Source: a bacterium (GTDB lineage: Bacteria > Actinomycetota > Acidimicrobiia > Acidimicrobiales > CATQHL01). From it: a DNA stretch of 51,657 nucleotides. The stretch spans positions 1 through 51,657 of the forward strand of contig JAPPDX010000117.1 of the NCBI GenBank assembly GCA_028824415.1, given 5' to 3'. A model generated the notes under the pieces. It was not told the origin of the DNA. It saw only the letters and a list, made by a program, of their open reading frames with translations, and did no database searches. Shown piece after piece: positions 41,364-50,422 of this stretch. Made by a program: the position numbers and the translations under genes. The stretch's first letter is position 1, and each line of letters begins with the position of its first letter.

Positions 41364-42629
41364 ATGCTGCTGACCCCGGACGGATACCTACCGCGAACCG
41401 CTGAAGGCGAGGTCGAGGCCTGCCTGCAGGCCACTCCCGCCGTTCTCATCGAAGGCCCCCGCGGCTGCGGCAAGACTTGGCTCGGTCGCCGTTTCGCCCG
41501 CTCGCAAGCCCAACTCGATGATCCCGACACACGACAGGTCTCCGAGATCGATCCCCGCGGAGTCCTCGAAGGCACGACACCGCGCCTGCTGGACGAGTGG
41601 CAGTCGGCACCCCACCTCTGGAACACCATGCGACACGTGTGCGACGAACGCGGGCGGATGAGGCAGTTCCTGCTCACCGGATCGGCCCGCCCACCCGACG
41701 ACACGACCCGCCATTCAGGCGCCGGCCGTGTCAGCCGCGTTCGCCTGCGGCCCATGTCGCTGTCCGAATCCGGCGACTCAGCCGGTCGCGTATCAGTGGC
41801 GGCGCTGCTCGACGGCGCCGAAGTGGGCTTCGCACGTTCCGGGCGCGATCTCGACGACATCGTGACGCTCGCCTGCCGGGGCGGCTGGCCACCGGTCGTC
41901 GGCCTCGCCCCGGACGCGGCGCAACGCTACATGCGGAGCTACCTCACAGAGATCGTGCGCACCGACGTGCCGCGACTCGACGGCAGGCGGCGCGACCCGG
42001 TCGGTGTGTCACGCCTGCTGCTGTCACTGGGCCGCAATGCCGGAACGGGCATCTCGAAGAGGAGTCTCGGGCGCGACGTCGACCCCGAGCGCCCCGTGGA
42101 CGCCCGCACCGTCGGCGCCTACCTGGATGCCCTGATGCGGCTGTTCGTGGTCGAGGAATCGCCCGCGTGGACGCCGCATCTGCGGAGCCGGACCCCGCTG
42201 CGCAGGCCGGTGAAGCGCTATCTCGCCGATCCCGCGCTCATGGTCGCCGCCCTCGAGGCCGGCCCTGCCCGCTTTGCTGCCGACGCCCGATCCCTCGGGA
42301 TGCTCTTCGAGACGCTGGTGCTGCGCGACCTGCGGACCTACGCCGAAGCGTCCGGGTGTCGCCCAATCTCCTACTACAGAGACGACAGCGGCTTGGAGGT
42401 CGATGCCGTGCTGCAACGCCGCGACGGGGCCTGGATCGCCGTCGAGGTCAAGCTCGGTGGCGAGACGCTCGTCGAGTCCGGCGCGGAAGCCTTGTTGAAG
42501 CTGCGAGAGCGGATCGACGACCGCCGGATCGGCGAGCCGTCGCGGCTGGTCGTCGTAACGGCCATCGGCTACGCCTACGACCGCCCCGACGGCGTCTCGG
42601 TCGTCCCGATCACCGACCTCGGCCCGTAG
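41364..42629 (+). CDS. AAA_14/DUF4143 ATPase with nuclease-like C-terminal domain
   Basis: The 421-residue protein has a Walker A loop IEGPRGCGKTW at 29-39, RLLDEWQSAP as the Walker B-like part, and QFLLTGSARPP as sensor-like segment. The C-terminal DUF4143 domain ends in SGLEVDAVLQRRDGAWIAVEVKLGG, an Asp/Glu-x-Lys arrangement like PD-(D/E)XK nucleases. Members are frequent accessory genes with no settled function, and defence or toxin roles have been proposed. GGAGAGGGACG precedes the ATG. The upstream 23-bp repeat array is its likely control region. Confidence 0.85.
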   Translation: MLLTPDGYLPRTAEGEVEACLQATPAVLIEGPRGCGKTWLGRRFARSQAQLDDPDTRQVSEIDPRGVLEGTTPRLLDEWQSAPHLWNTMRHVCDERGRMRQFLLTGSARPPDDTTRHSGAGRVSRVRLRPMSLSESGDSAGRVSVAALLDGAEVGFARSGRDLDDIVTLACRGGWPPVVGLAPDAAQRYMRSYLTEIVRTDVPRLDGRRRDPVGVSRLLLSLGRNAGTGISKRSLGRDVDPERPVDARTVGAYLDALMRLFVVEESPAWTPHLRSRTPLRRPVKRYLADPALMVAALEAGPARFAADARSLGMLFETLVLRDLRTYAEASGCRPISYYRDDSGLEVDAVLQRRDGAWIAVEVKLGGETLVESGAEALLKLRERIDDRRIGEPSRLVVVTAIGYAYDRPDGVSVVPITDLGP

Positions 42630-42656
42630 GCCAAGCCGAGCAGACCCGTCGGCGAC

Positions 42657-42678
42657 GCCCGCAGAGGGCTTAGCGGGC
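42657..42678. terminator. Hairpin between convergent ATPase gene and livF
   Basis: GCCCGC and GCGGGC arms flank a 10-nt loop and span the livF stop codon. There is no T-run. Confidence 0.3.
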
Positions 42679-43422
42679 GCCGAGGAAGGCTCTTCGGACT
42701 TCTGGGTCGCCGAGCAGGTCCCGGGCCTGACCGTGGTGGGCGATGCGGCCCATCTCTATGACGTAGCCGCGGTGGCTGGCTTCGAGGCCCTGGCGGGCGT
42801 TCTGCTCGATCATGAGCACCGTCAGGCCGATCTGCTGGTTGAGACGGCGGATCACCTGGAAGATCTGCCGCGTGACCTTCGGGGCCAGACCCGCCGAGGG
42901 CTCGTCCATCAGCACCAGGTTGGGCTCGTACATGAGCGCGCGGCCGATCTCAAGCATGCGCTGCTCGCCGCCCGACATGGTTCCGGCCTGCTGTTTCGAG
43001 CGCTCGGCGAGGCGGGGGAACAGGCCGTACACGTAGTCGATGCGCTCGCGGACCCGTTGCTTGTCGCGCTCGGTGACCATGCCCATCTCGAGGTTCTCGT
43101 GCACCGTCATCTGCGCGAACACGCTGCGCAGCTGTGGCACGATCGTGATCCCGGCAGTGCGGAGGGCGTCCTGGGGGGCGATGTTGGTGATGTCGCGCCC
43201 GTCGCAGAGCACCCGGCCCGAACGCACCGGCACCAGGCCGTACACCGCTTTGAAGACCGTGGACTTGCCGGCCCCGTTGGGACCGATCACGCAGACGATC
43301 TCGCCCCGGCGCACCTCCAGATCGACACAGGTGAGGATGTCCTGGCCGGCGAAGTAGCCGGCTCGGACGTCTTGCACCTGCAACAGCGGGGTGCCGGTCG
43401 CGAGCTCCGGGTGGCCGGTCAC
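42670..43422 (-). CDS. livF: Branched-chain amino-acid ABC transporter ATPase
   Basis: The 250-residue ATPase has Walker A GPNGAGKST, the LivF-type signature MSGGEQRMLEIGRALM and Walker B LVLMDEPSAGL, then HGQARDLLGDPEVRRAFLG. It powers import of Leu/Ile/Val or related amides. The GTG start overlaps the livG stop by 4 nt. It is the last gene of livKHMGF. Confidence 0.94.
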   Translation of the reverse strand: MTGHPELATGTPLLQVQDVRAGYFAGQDILTCVDLEVRRGEIVCVIGPNGAGKSTVFKAVYGLVPVRSGRVLCDGRDITNIAPQDALRTAGITIVPQLRSVFAQMTVHENLEMGMVTERDKQRVRERIDYVYGLFPRLAERSKQQAGTMSGGEQRMLEIGRALMYEPNLVLMDEPSAGLAPKVTRQIFQVIRRLNQQIGLTVLMIEQNARQGLEASHRGYVIEMGRIAHHGQARDLLGDPEVRRAFLGAR

Positions 43423-44306
43423 GAGACAGGCTCCTCGCGGCCGGCGTCCGGGTCGGCAGCGTCGCCGGAACCGGCGAGCGAGCGGTGCAACGAGCCCTCT
43501 CCCACCCGCTCGTCGGGGGCGCCGGGATCACTCGGGACGCGGTTCTGATCCCGGGCACCCTCGCCGGGGTCGCCGAAGTAGGCCTCGATCACGGACGGAT
43601 CCCGCATGATCTCGCCTGGCGTGCCCTCGGCCAGCACCGCGCCCTGGTCGAGGACCACGACCCGCTCGCAGAGGTCGGCCACGAACTGCACGTTGTGCTC
43701 CACCAGCAGGAACGCCACCTGCTGCTCGCTGTTCACTGCCCGGATCCGGTCGGCGATGTCGGCGACCAGCGTGGGGTTCACACCGGAGGTGGCCTCGTCC
43801 AGCAACACCAGGCGCGGCTCGCTCATGAGCGACATCCCGATCTCCAGCAGCCTGCGCTGGCCGCCGGAAAGATTCCCGGCCCGCTCGTGGCGCAGCCGCC
43901 CCAGGAGCAACAGGTCCAGCAACTCGTCGGCCCGGCAGCGCGTGGCGGCATCGGTGCGGGCGAACAGCTCAGGCACCCCCAGAGCTCCCCACTGGATGCT
44001 GAGATGCATGTTCTCAGCAACCGACAGGTCCCGGTACACGCGGATGATCTGGAAAGTGCGCGACATGCCCAGCCGGGCCACGTCGTGGGCACGGAGGCCG
44101 GTTATGTCCACCCCGCCGAACCGGATCAGCCCGGCGTCGACGGGCTGCACCCTGCTCAGACAGTCGAACAGCGTCGTCTTCCCGCTGCCGTTGGGGCCGA
44201 CCAGGCCGACCATCTCGCCGGCCGCAACGCTGATGTCCACCCCGCCCACGGCGGTCAGCCCGCCGAAGCGCTTCACCACGCCACGAGCCTCCAGCAGCGC
44301 CGTCAC
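43419..44306 (-). CDS. livG: Branched-chain amino-acid ABC transporter ATPase
   Basis: The protein has 295 residues with Walker A GPNGSGKTT, FQIIRVYRDLSVAENM in the Q-loop region, LSGGQRRLLEIGMSLM and Walker B LVLLDEATSGVNP. An extra acidic C-terminal tail of about 45 residues (from about 250) goes beyond most LivG proteins. GTG at 44306 overlaps the livM stop by 4 nt and its frame gives the natural start VTALLEARGVVKRFGG. Confidence 0.94.
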   Translation of the reverse strand: MTALLEARGVVKRFGGLTAVGGVDISVAAGEMVGLVGPNGSGKTTLFDCLSRVQPVDAGLIRFGGVDITGLRAHDVARLGMSRTFQIIRVYRDLSVAENMHLSIQWGALGVPELFARTDAATRCRADELLDLLLLGRLRHERAGNLSGGQRRLLEIGMSLMSEPRLVLLDEATSGVNPTLVADIADRIRAVNSEQQVAFLLVEHNVQFVADLCERVVVLDQGAVLAEGTPGEIMRDPSVIEAYFGDPGEGARDQNRVPSDPGAPDERVGEGSLHRSLAGSGDAADPDAGREEPVS

Positions 44307-45364
44307 GACGCCGCCTCCACCTCGCCGCCGGCCGCCGAACTCTGACGAAGTCCCCTGCTCCGGCCCTTCCAGCCCCACAGTTCGAGCAGGGATGCGCCCC
44401 GCCGGTCGAAGAGCCCCACCAGACCGCGCGGCACGAACAGCACGATCACGATCAGCAGCACGCCCTGGGTCAGCAGGTGGTAGTCCAGCAGGTTCGCCCA
44501 GAGCAACTCGCGTAGCCAGTACAGCACCGTCGCTCCGAGGATCGGGCCGGCCACGGTGCCCAGGCCACCCAGCATCGTGCCCATGACCGCGTCGATGGTG
44601 CGCACCTCCACGAAGGCGATGTCGGGGTCGACGAAGGTGTTCTGGTAGGCCCACAGGGCGCCGAACAGCCCTGTCGACAGGCCGGCGAAGCTGAAGACCG
44701 CCGTCTTGAAGCGCGTCGTGTCGATCCCCCGGGTCTCGGCGCCGACCTCGTCCTCGCGGATGGCCACGAGCGCGGCGCCGAACCGGGTGTGGCGCAGCCA
44801 CCAGGTGAACGCGGCGAGCACCACCACGAGCGCCAACTCGAGGTAGTAGAAGAGCTCCCTGTTCAGATAGGGCGGCAGCGTCAGACCCACGCCACCACCG
44901 GTCAGAGGGCTCCAGACCCGCACGATCTCCCGCACCGCCACGAACGTGCCGAGCATGGCGATCGAGAAGTAGGGCCCCTTCAGCCGCATCGTGACCCGCC
45001 CGATGGCCGCCGCCAGGACACCGGCCACCAACGCCCCCACGACGATTGCCGGCACAGGATGCCAGCCCACCTGCGGCCCGTTGCTCTGCAGCGAGATCAG
45101 GATCGCCGCGGCGTAGGCCCCGATGCCGAACCACACCGCGTGGCCGAAGTCCACATAGCCCGTGAACCCGCCGGTGAGATTCCAGTTGATCGCCACACCG
45201 ATGCTGGTGAGCATGAGGGTCAGGGTCAGCAGCGTGGCGTTGGACGTGCCGGGAAGCAGTGGCAGCACCACGAGCACCACAAGCGCCGCCAGAGCCGTCG
45301 CGCCGACGGTCCTGCCGGCCGCCCGTTCCCGGGACCCCGGATCCCCCGCTGCCTCGCGCCTCAC
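44303..45364 (-). CDS. livM: Branched-chain amino-acid ABC transporter permease
   Basis: The 353-residue membrane protein has about nine to ten hydrophobic segments and the LivM motifs GGFTGYVDFGHAVWFGIGAYAAA, GPYFSIAMLGTF and AIREDEVGAETRGID, the loop that docks to the ATPases. GTG 45364 is chosen since readings further upstream are antisense of livH. It overlaps livG by 4 nt and lies 10 nt after livH. Confidence 0.93.
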   Translation of the reverse strand: MRREAAGDPGSRERAAGRTVGATALAALVVLVVLPLLPGTSNATLLTLTLMLTSIGVAINWNLTGGFTGYVDFGHAVWFGIGAYAAAILISLQSNGPQVGWHPVPAIVVGALVAGVLAAAIGRVTMRLKGPYFSIAMLGTFVAVREIVRVWSPLTGGGVGLTLPPYLNRELFYYLELALVVVLAAFTWWLRHTRFGAALVAIREDEVGAETRGIDTTRFKTAVFSFAGLSTGLFGALWAYQNTFVDPDIAFVEVRTIDAVMGTMLGGLGTVAGPILGATVLYWLRELLWANLLDYHLLTQGVLLIVIVLFVPRGLVGLFDRRGASLLELWGWKGRSRGLRQSSAAGGEVEAAS

Positions 45365-45374
45365 GCTCCGGACC

Positions 45375-46268
45375 TCATGTGCTCGTGGCGTCCACGTGAC
45401 GCAGGCCCTTGAAGATGCCCTGCGGCCGCAGCACCAGGGCCGCCACCAGCAGCACGAACGAAGCCACCACCGCCAGGTTGGTGCCGATGCGATCCACGTA
45501 CAGCGCCAGCATCGCCTCGACGAGGCCCAGCACCATGGCGCCGCCCAGCGCCCCGCGCACCGATCCGAGGCCGGCCATGGCGGTGATGGCAAAGGCCTTG
45601 AGGGTCAGCGGCGGCCCCTGGAACGGCTGCACGGCCAGCAGCGGGCTGATCAGCGCACCCGCCACGCCGGTGAGGCCGATGCAGAGCGCGAACGTGACCG
45701 CGTACACCTTGTCGATGTCGACACCCACTATGCGCGCCGCCTCGCGGTTCTGCGCTGCGGCGCGGATGCTCTTGCCGAGCCGGCTGCGCCCCAGGAACAG
45801 GCTGAGCGCCACCGTGACCCCGACGGCCACCACCAGTACCCAGAACCGGGTGACAGGGATCGTCAACCGATCGGCCAGCCTCCAGGCGCCGTCCAGGTCC
45901 GTGTTCGCCAGACGGAAGTCCGCCGAGAAGGAGACCTTCATGACGCTCTGGAGGATGATCGAGACGCCGAACATCACCAGCAGCGACACCAGCGACGACC
46001 GGTTGATGATCCGGTTCACCAGCAACCGCTGCACCAGGTAGCCGAACAGCACCATCACACAGAAGACCACCGGGGCCGAGACGAACGGGTCCACGTCCCA
46101 GAAGTCGCTCGCCATCCAGGCCAGGTACGCCCCCACCATCACGAACTCGCCGTGGGCCAAGTTGATGACACCCATCACACCCCAGATGACCGAGAACCCC
46201 AGCACCAGGATCGTGTACATCCCCCCGAGGGCGACGCCGTTGATGAGCGCCTGGGCGAAGTAGCTCAC
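45375..46268 (-). CDS. livH: Branched-chain amino-acid ABC transporter permease
   Basis: The 297-residue membrane protein starts MSYFAQALINGVALGGMYTILVLGFSVIWGVMGVINLAHGEFVMVGAY, the classic LivH opening. SIRAAAQNREAARIVGVDIDKVY is the cytoplasmic ATPase-docking loop, and ISPLLAVQPFQGPPLTLKAFAITAMAGLGS a later membrane hairpin. It forms the channel with LivM. It follows the binding-protein gene by 30 nt. Confidence 0.94.
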   Translation of the reverse strand: MSYFAQALINGVALGGMYTILVLGFSVIWGVMGVINLAHGEFVMVGAYLAWMASDFWDVDPFVSAPVVFCVMVLFGYLVQRLLVNRIINRSSLVSLLVMFGVSIILQSVMKVSFSADFRLANTDLDGAWRLADRLTIPVTRFWVLVVAVGVTVALSLFLGRSRLGKSIRAAAQNREAARIVGVDIDKVYAVTFALCIGLTGVAGALISPLLAVQPFQGPPLTLKAFAITAMAGLGSVRGALGGAMVLGLVEAMLALYVDRIGTNLAVVASFVLLVAALVLRPQGIFKGLRHVDATST

Positions 46269-46298
46269 GGTGCCCGCTCCATCGGTCCCGCTCCCCCG

Positions 46299-47564
46299 TC
46301 AGCCGCGCGGGTAGACCAGCGCGGCCACGGCGGCGGCGTCGGGGGCCACGACGAGGATCTCCCCGTCCTGCACCTGGATGGTTCCCATGGGCTTGGCGAT
46401 GTTCACGCCGCGCTCGTCGAAGGCGATCGGCCCGTAGAACGTGTCGGCCCGCAGCGCCCGCAGCGCCTGGCGCACCTCGTCGGTCTCGGTGCTGCCCGCC
46501 GCCTCGATGGCCAGGTGCAACGCCAGGGCCGAGGCGGTTGCGCTGGCCGCCTGGTAGACCGGCGGCTCACCCCAGAGCCACTGGTAGTAGGCGGCGTAGT
46601 CGGCGGCGCTGCCGAACCAGTCTCCCGCGTAGGCCATGGTGGCCTCCCACTGCGTGGGACCCAGGACGCCCTCCACGTCGTCGTCAAGCTGCTCCACCAG
46701 CCGGGGGTTCGACGGACCGACGGTGATCAGCATCGCGTCGGGTTCGAAACCCAACTCGTCGGCGGCGTTCACGAACAGCACGGCGTCGTTGTAATGGCCC
46801 CCGCCGACGAACACGTCGGGGTCCAGGTTGCGGAACTTGGTCATGATGGCCGACACGTCCTGGATGTCCTTCGGGTAAGTCTCGACGGCCAGCACCTCGA
46901 TCCCGTTGGCCTCCAGGTGCCGGCGTGCCCCCGCGGCGACGCTGGTGGGGAAGGTGGTGTCCTCATGCGCGATCACCGCCGTCCGGACGCCCCGCACCGC
47001 CAACGCCTCGACGGCGGAGCGGGTGTAGTCGCTGGCGATCGTGGCCACCAGGAACAGGTTCTGGAAACCGCGCTCGAACATGGTGTCCGACGTGCCGTTG
47101 CCCTCCACCATGATCACGCCGTTCGCCTCGGCGATGGCGCTGGTTCCCGTGGTGAGTCCGCTGGAGTACGGCCCCAGCAGGAAGTCCACGCCGTCGCTGT
47201 CGATCAGCCTCTGCACGAGATTCGCGGCCGTGTCGGCGTCAGACTCGTCGTCGTAGTAGATGATTTCGGCTGCGTAGCGATCCTCGCCGATGCGGATGCC
47301 TCCGTAGTCCTCGTTCACCCAGCGGACCCAGGTGTCATAGCCCTGGCGCGAGTCCTTGCCCTCCACGGCGTACTTGCCGGTCTCACTGAGCGCCGCCCCG
47401 ATGCGGACCGTGCCGTCGAAGGCGCGGTAGTCGACGTCGCCGACGCCGCCCCCGTCGCCCACCGGCGTCGTGGCCCCTGCGCGATCGTCGCCGTCGCCGG
47501 CGCAGCCGGCTGTTGCCGCAGCCAGGCACAGGGCGAGCCCGACCGCCCGGACGGGTTTCCGCAC
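46299..47564 (-). CDS. livK: Branched-chain amino-acid/amide-binding lipoprotein
   Basis: The 421-residue protein has a signal peptide with lipobox ATAGC (Cys21). A type-1 periplasmic binding fold follows: VRIGAALSETGKYAVEGKDSRQGYDTWVRWVN, LLGPYSSGLTTGTSAIAEANGV, and VEALAVRGVRTAVIAHEDTTF. It catches the substrate for LivHMGF. Ligand choice cannot be read; related proteins bind amino acids, urea or amides. The GTG start has GGGAAGG just upstream. It is the first gene of the operon, 39 nt after the MFS gene. Confidence 0.93.
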   Translation of the reverse strand: MRKPVRAVGLALCLAAATAGCAGDGDDRAGATTPVGDGGGVGDVDYRAFDGTVRIGAALSETGKYAVEGKDSRQGYDTWVRWVNEDYGGIRIGEDRYAAEIIYYDDESDADTAANLVQRLIDSDGVDFLLGPYSSGLTTGTSAIAEANGVIMVEGNGTSDTMFERGFQNLFLVATIASDYTRSAVEALAVRGVRTAVIAHEDTTFPTSVAAGARRHLEANGIEVLAVETYPKDIQDVSAIMTKFRNLDPDVFVGGGHYNDAVLFVNAADELGFEPDAMLITVGPSNPRLVEQLDDDVEGVLGPTQWEATMAYAGDWFGSAADYAAYYQWLWGEPPVYQAASATASALALHLAIEAAGSTETDEVRQALRALRADTFYGPIAFDERGVNIAKPMGTIQVQDGEILVVAPDAAAVAALVYPRG

Positions 47565-47603
47565 GCCTTCCCGCCTCTCGAGTCCTGCTCGGTCCTTCCG
47601 GGA

Positions 47604-48968
47604 TCAGATCCGCGACGACCGGCGGGAGACCCCCGGGGTGTTCCCGAGGTAGGCCAGCAGCGCCACACCCGCCAGCACCGCGCCGAACAGGCCGCTGTAG
47701 TGGCTCAGGAACTGGAAGTCCTGCCATGCCACCACGGCACCGCCGGCGATGCCCCCGATGCCCCCCGAGGCGCTCATAAGCAGATCCGCGGCACCCTGCA
47801 CCGGCACGCGGTCGCCGGTCGGCACCGCTGCGGTGAACAGCGCCGTCCCCGCCACGAGGCAGCAGTTCCAGCCGAGCCCCACGGCGAACATCCCGGCGAA
47901 CATGCCCCAGGCCACGTGCGGGGGTGTATGGGCCGCGATCTCGGCGCCACCGAAGCTGATCACGCCGCCGAGGATGATCATGGGCGTCGGTCCGATGCGC
48001 CCGGTCGCCCAGCCCACCAGGGGCGCCAGGGCGTACATGCCCACGATGTGGGTGGAGATGACGAAGCCGATGACACGTAGGCCCTGATCGCCGTCGGTCA
48101 TGTGCAGCGGCGCCATGACCATCGTCGCGACCATCACACCCTGCCCCACCATCATGGCCACCGTGGCCAGGCGGGCGGGAGGCAGCCGGGCGATGATGCC
48201 GATCGATCTCGCCAGGCTGCCGCGGCCCCGGGCGGCGTCGGCGCCATCGCCGAGACGGCGAGCGACGAGGAGCGGATCGGGCCGCAGACCCCGGTCGAGG
48301 ACCACTGCGGCCAGCGAGAACACGACGGCGGCGAAGATGAACGGACCGGCCAGTTCTTCCAGACCCAGGGCGCTGGCAACCGCCGTGAAGGGCCCTGTGG
48401 CGAGCGTGGGCCCGGCGATGGCGCCCACCGTGGTCGCCCCGACGAGCAGCCCGATGGTCCGGGCCCGCTCGGCCGGCGGCGCCAGATCGACGACCGCGAA
48501 ACGGGCGGCGAGGCCGCAGGCACTCCCGGTGCCGACGGCCGCCATGCCCACGAGGACGAGCGCGTACATGTCGACCACGGTGGCCAGGAGCATCAGGAGA
48601 GAGCCGGCGAGAGCCAGCAGGTAGCCCGAGCGCAGCCCCACTCGCCGCCCGCTGCGGGCCATGAGCTTCGCCAGCGGCACCGCCGTGAGGGCCGCTCCGG
48701 TGGTCATGCCCGCGGCGGCGATGCCGCTGAGCGTGGCGCTGCCGGTGATCTCGTCGGCGAGCACCGCGACGATGCTGAACGCTCCGCCCGAGCCGGCGCC
48801 GCCAGCGGCGACGGTGGTCATCAACACGCCCAGCGTGCGCCGCTGGATGTCCTGGACGGATCGGCCGGTGTCGGGGTCCCGGTCGGATCCAGGACGGCGC
48901 CGGCCGTCCGGCGGACCGCCGCCGGAACCTCGAGCCGTCTCGTGCGTCCGCTCAGCCGGCTCCGTCAC
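47604..48968 (-). CDS. Major facilitator superfamily transporter
   Basis: The 454-residue membrane protein has about twelve hydrophobic segments. The loop between segments 2 and 3 (KLMARSGRRVGLRSGYLLALAGS) matches the MFS motif A. GLGWNCCLVAGTALFTAAVPTGDRVPVQGAADLLMSASGG in the second half is typical of drug/metabolite exporters of the YfmO/Tap type. The substrate is unknown. An Arg/Asp-rich cytoplasmic N terminus of about 45 residues precedes the first helix. It may share a transcript with the liv operon. Confidence 0.85.
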   Translation of the reverse strand: MTEPAERTHETARGSGGGPPDGRRRPGSDRDPDTGRSVQDIQRRTLGVLMTTVAAGGAGSGGAFSIVAVLADEITGSATLSGIAAAGMTTGAALTAVPLAKLMARSGRRVGLRSGYLLALAGSLLMLLATVVDMYALVLVGMAAVGTGSACGLAARFAVVDLAPPAERARTIGLLVGATTVGAIAGPTLATGPFTAVASALGLEELAGPFIFAAVVFSLAAVVLDRGLRPDPLLVARRLGDGADAARGRGSLARSIGIIARLPPARLATVAMMVGQGVMVATMVMAPLHMTDGDQGLRVIGFVISTHIVGMYALAPLVGWATGRIGPTPMIILGGVISFGGAEIAAHTPPHVAWGMFAGMFAVGLGWNCCLVAGTALFTAAVPTGDRVPVQGAADLLMSASGGIGGIAGGAVVAWQDFQFLSHYSGLFGAVLAGVALLAYLGNTPGVSRRSSRI

Positions 48969-49062
48969 GAAAACAGACTAGGCGCCCGCGCCCGCCGGAC
49001 CGGCCCCCGAATGCGGCTTGCGGCCTGCGGCCCGCGGCGTCCGTGCCGGTAGAGTCGCCCCC

Positions 49063-49578
49063 GTGCAATGGTCAGAACCACCACCCATGAATCTGGATCC
49101 GGCGCTGCGCTACTCGGCGACGCTCGACACGAGTTGCGGCCGCATCGAGCTCGATCTCCAAGCCGAGCGCTCCCCGCTCACCGTCAACAACTTCGTGTTC
49201 CTGGCTCAGCAGGGCTACTACGACAACTGTCCCGTGCACCGGGTGGTACCGGGTTTCGTGGTGCAGGCAGGCGATCCCACCGGCACCGGACGGGGCGGTC
49301 CCGGTTACCGCTTCGCCGACGAACTCGAAGGGCGTGGCCAGTACCGCGAGGGCACGCTCGCCATGGCCAACGCCGGGCCCAACACCAACGGCTCGCAGTT
49401 CTTCATCTGCCTGGGGAGCGTGAACCTTCCGCACGCCTACACTATTTTCGGCCAGGTCACCGCAGGCATGGACGCCGTGCACGCCTTCGCCGCGCTACCA
49501 CTGAGGGGCGAGCGCCCGAAGGGCGACGCCGAGATCCGCTCGGTGACGATCAGCACCGAACCCGTCGCCGGCGCCTGA
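49063..49578 (+). CDS. Cyclophilin-type peptidyl-prolyl cis-trans isomerase
   Basis: The 171-residue protein has the short bacterial cyclophilin pattern: VHRVVPGFVVQAGDPTGTGRGGPGYRFADE with the catalytic Arg, GTLAMANAGPNTNGSQFFICLG, and YTIFGQVTAGMDAV. It has no signal peptide, so it acts in the cytoplasm. GTG 49063 gives VQWSEPPPMNLDP, the form common in Actinobacteria; ATG 49087 is an alternative. It diverges from the MFS gene. Confidence 0.93.
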   Translation: MQWSEPPPMNLDPALRYSATLDTSCGRIELDLQAERSPLTVNNFVFLAQQGYYDNCPVHRVVPGFVVQAGDPTGTGRGGPGYRFADELEGRGQYREGTLAMANAGPNTNGSQFFICLGSVNLPHAYTIFGQVTAGMDAVHAFAALPLRGERPKGDAEIRSVTISTEPVAGA

Positions 49579-49626
49579 GCCGCCGCACCCAACTCGACCG
49601 GCCGTCGCCGGCCGCTCCGGGCGGGT

Positions 49627-50229
49627 TCAGGCTTTCAGGCCCCCGATCACCAGCCGGCTGAACTCCCGCCCGATCTGCGCGGCCGTGGCCGGGCCTTCGG
49701 GGCGGTACCAGAACGCCATGGAGTTCATCATGCCGATGACGCCGATGGCGGCGAGTCGGGGATTGATGTCGGACTTGACCACTCCGGAGCGCTGGCCGCG
49801 GCGGATCTGGGAGACCAGGAACCTGTTGTAGACATCGCCCGCCTCGCGGATCGTCTCCTGTCGTTCATCCGAGAGCGCCCGGAACTCCCTGAAGAAAACC
49901 GAGGTCTGCACGTAGTTCTTGGCGAAGACCTCCGCATGACCATGGACGAGTGCCTCGATGAGTTCGAGCGGGCCGCCGTCACGCTGCTCCAGCCTCTCGA
50001 CGAGGTTGAGCGCCGCGTCGTACGCCTCCTTGATGACACCGAAGAGAAGGTCCTCCTTGGTGTCGATGTAGTAGTAGAGACTGCCTTTGAGGATCCCCAC
50101 CTCCTCGGCGATCTCCTGGATGGAGGTTGCCTCGTAGCCCTTCTCGTGGAAGATCCGTGCCGCCACATCCATGACCTCCTGACGGCGGCGCTTGGAGGGC
50201 TTGGGCACTTCGGCGGCGCCGTCAGGCAT
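49627..50229 (-). CDS. TetR-family transcriptional regulator
   Basis: The 200-residue protein has a standard TetR HTH: RQEVMDVAARIFHEKGYEATSIQEIAEEVGILKGSLYYYIDTKEDLLFGVI. The C-terminal domain is of the TetR_C_33/KstR2-like type (LVHGHAEVFAKNYVQTSVFFREFRALSDER), a group that often controls acyl-CoA catabolism. ATG 50229 is chosen as GAGGAG lies 8 nt upstream. It diverges from the acyl-CoA mutase gene and probably regulates that promoter. Confidence 0.9.
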   Translation of the reverse strand: MPDGAAEVPKPSKRRRQEVMDVAARIFHEKGYEATSIQEIAEEVGILKGSLYYYIDTKEDLLFGVIKEAYDAALNLVERLEQRDGGPLELIEALVHGHAEVFAKNYVQTSVFFREFRALSDERQETIREAGDVYNRFLVSQIRRGQRSGVVKSDINPRLAAIGVIGMMNSMAFWYRPEGPATAAQIGREFSRLVIGGLKA

Positions 50230-50245
50230 GCGACAACTCCTCAAA

Positions 50246-50254
50246 CAACTGTTG
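50246..50254. promoter_or_regulatory. Short palindrome in the tetR/mutase divergent region
   Basis: CAACTGTTG is palindromic about its central base and lies 17 bp upstream of the regulator's ATG, where an autoregulatory site would be expected. It is short, so the call is tentative. Confidence 0.35.
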
Positions 50255-50422
50255 GGTTGGCGGATCGGCGCTAGATTGTAGGCCAGCACCAAACCGTACA
50301 CAGCGGCGCGCTCCCCCGGCAGGATGCACGAGGGACAAGCACAACCGGTCCGCGGATACTGTGCCGGGAACGGTTGGGCGCACCCTGGGCGAACCGCCGG
50401 GCCGCCCGACACAGAGCTAACC

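Noticed and set aside
43419..45134. A 571-residue frame covering livG plus sequence antisense or out of frame to livM
   Set aside because: Only the part from GTG 44306 is ABC-ATPase-like; the upstream portion is a shifted reading of livM and is Arg/Gly-rich.
45162..48080. 972-residue plus-strand frame
   Set aside because: It is antisense to the liv operon and MFS gene, is rich in His/Arg/Gln and has no domain pattern.
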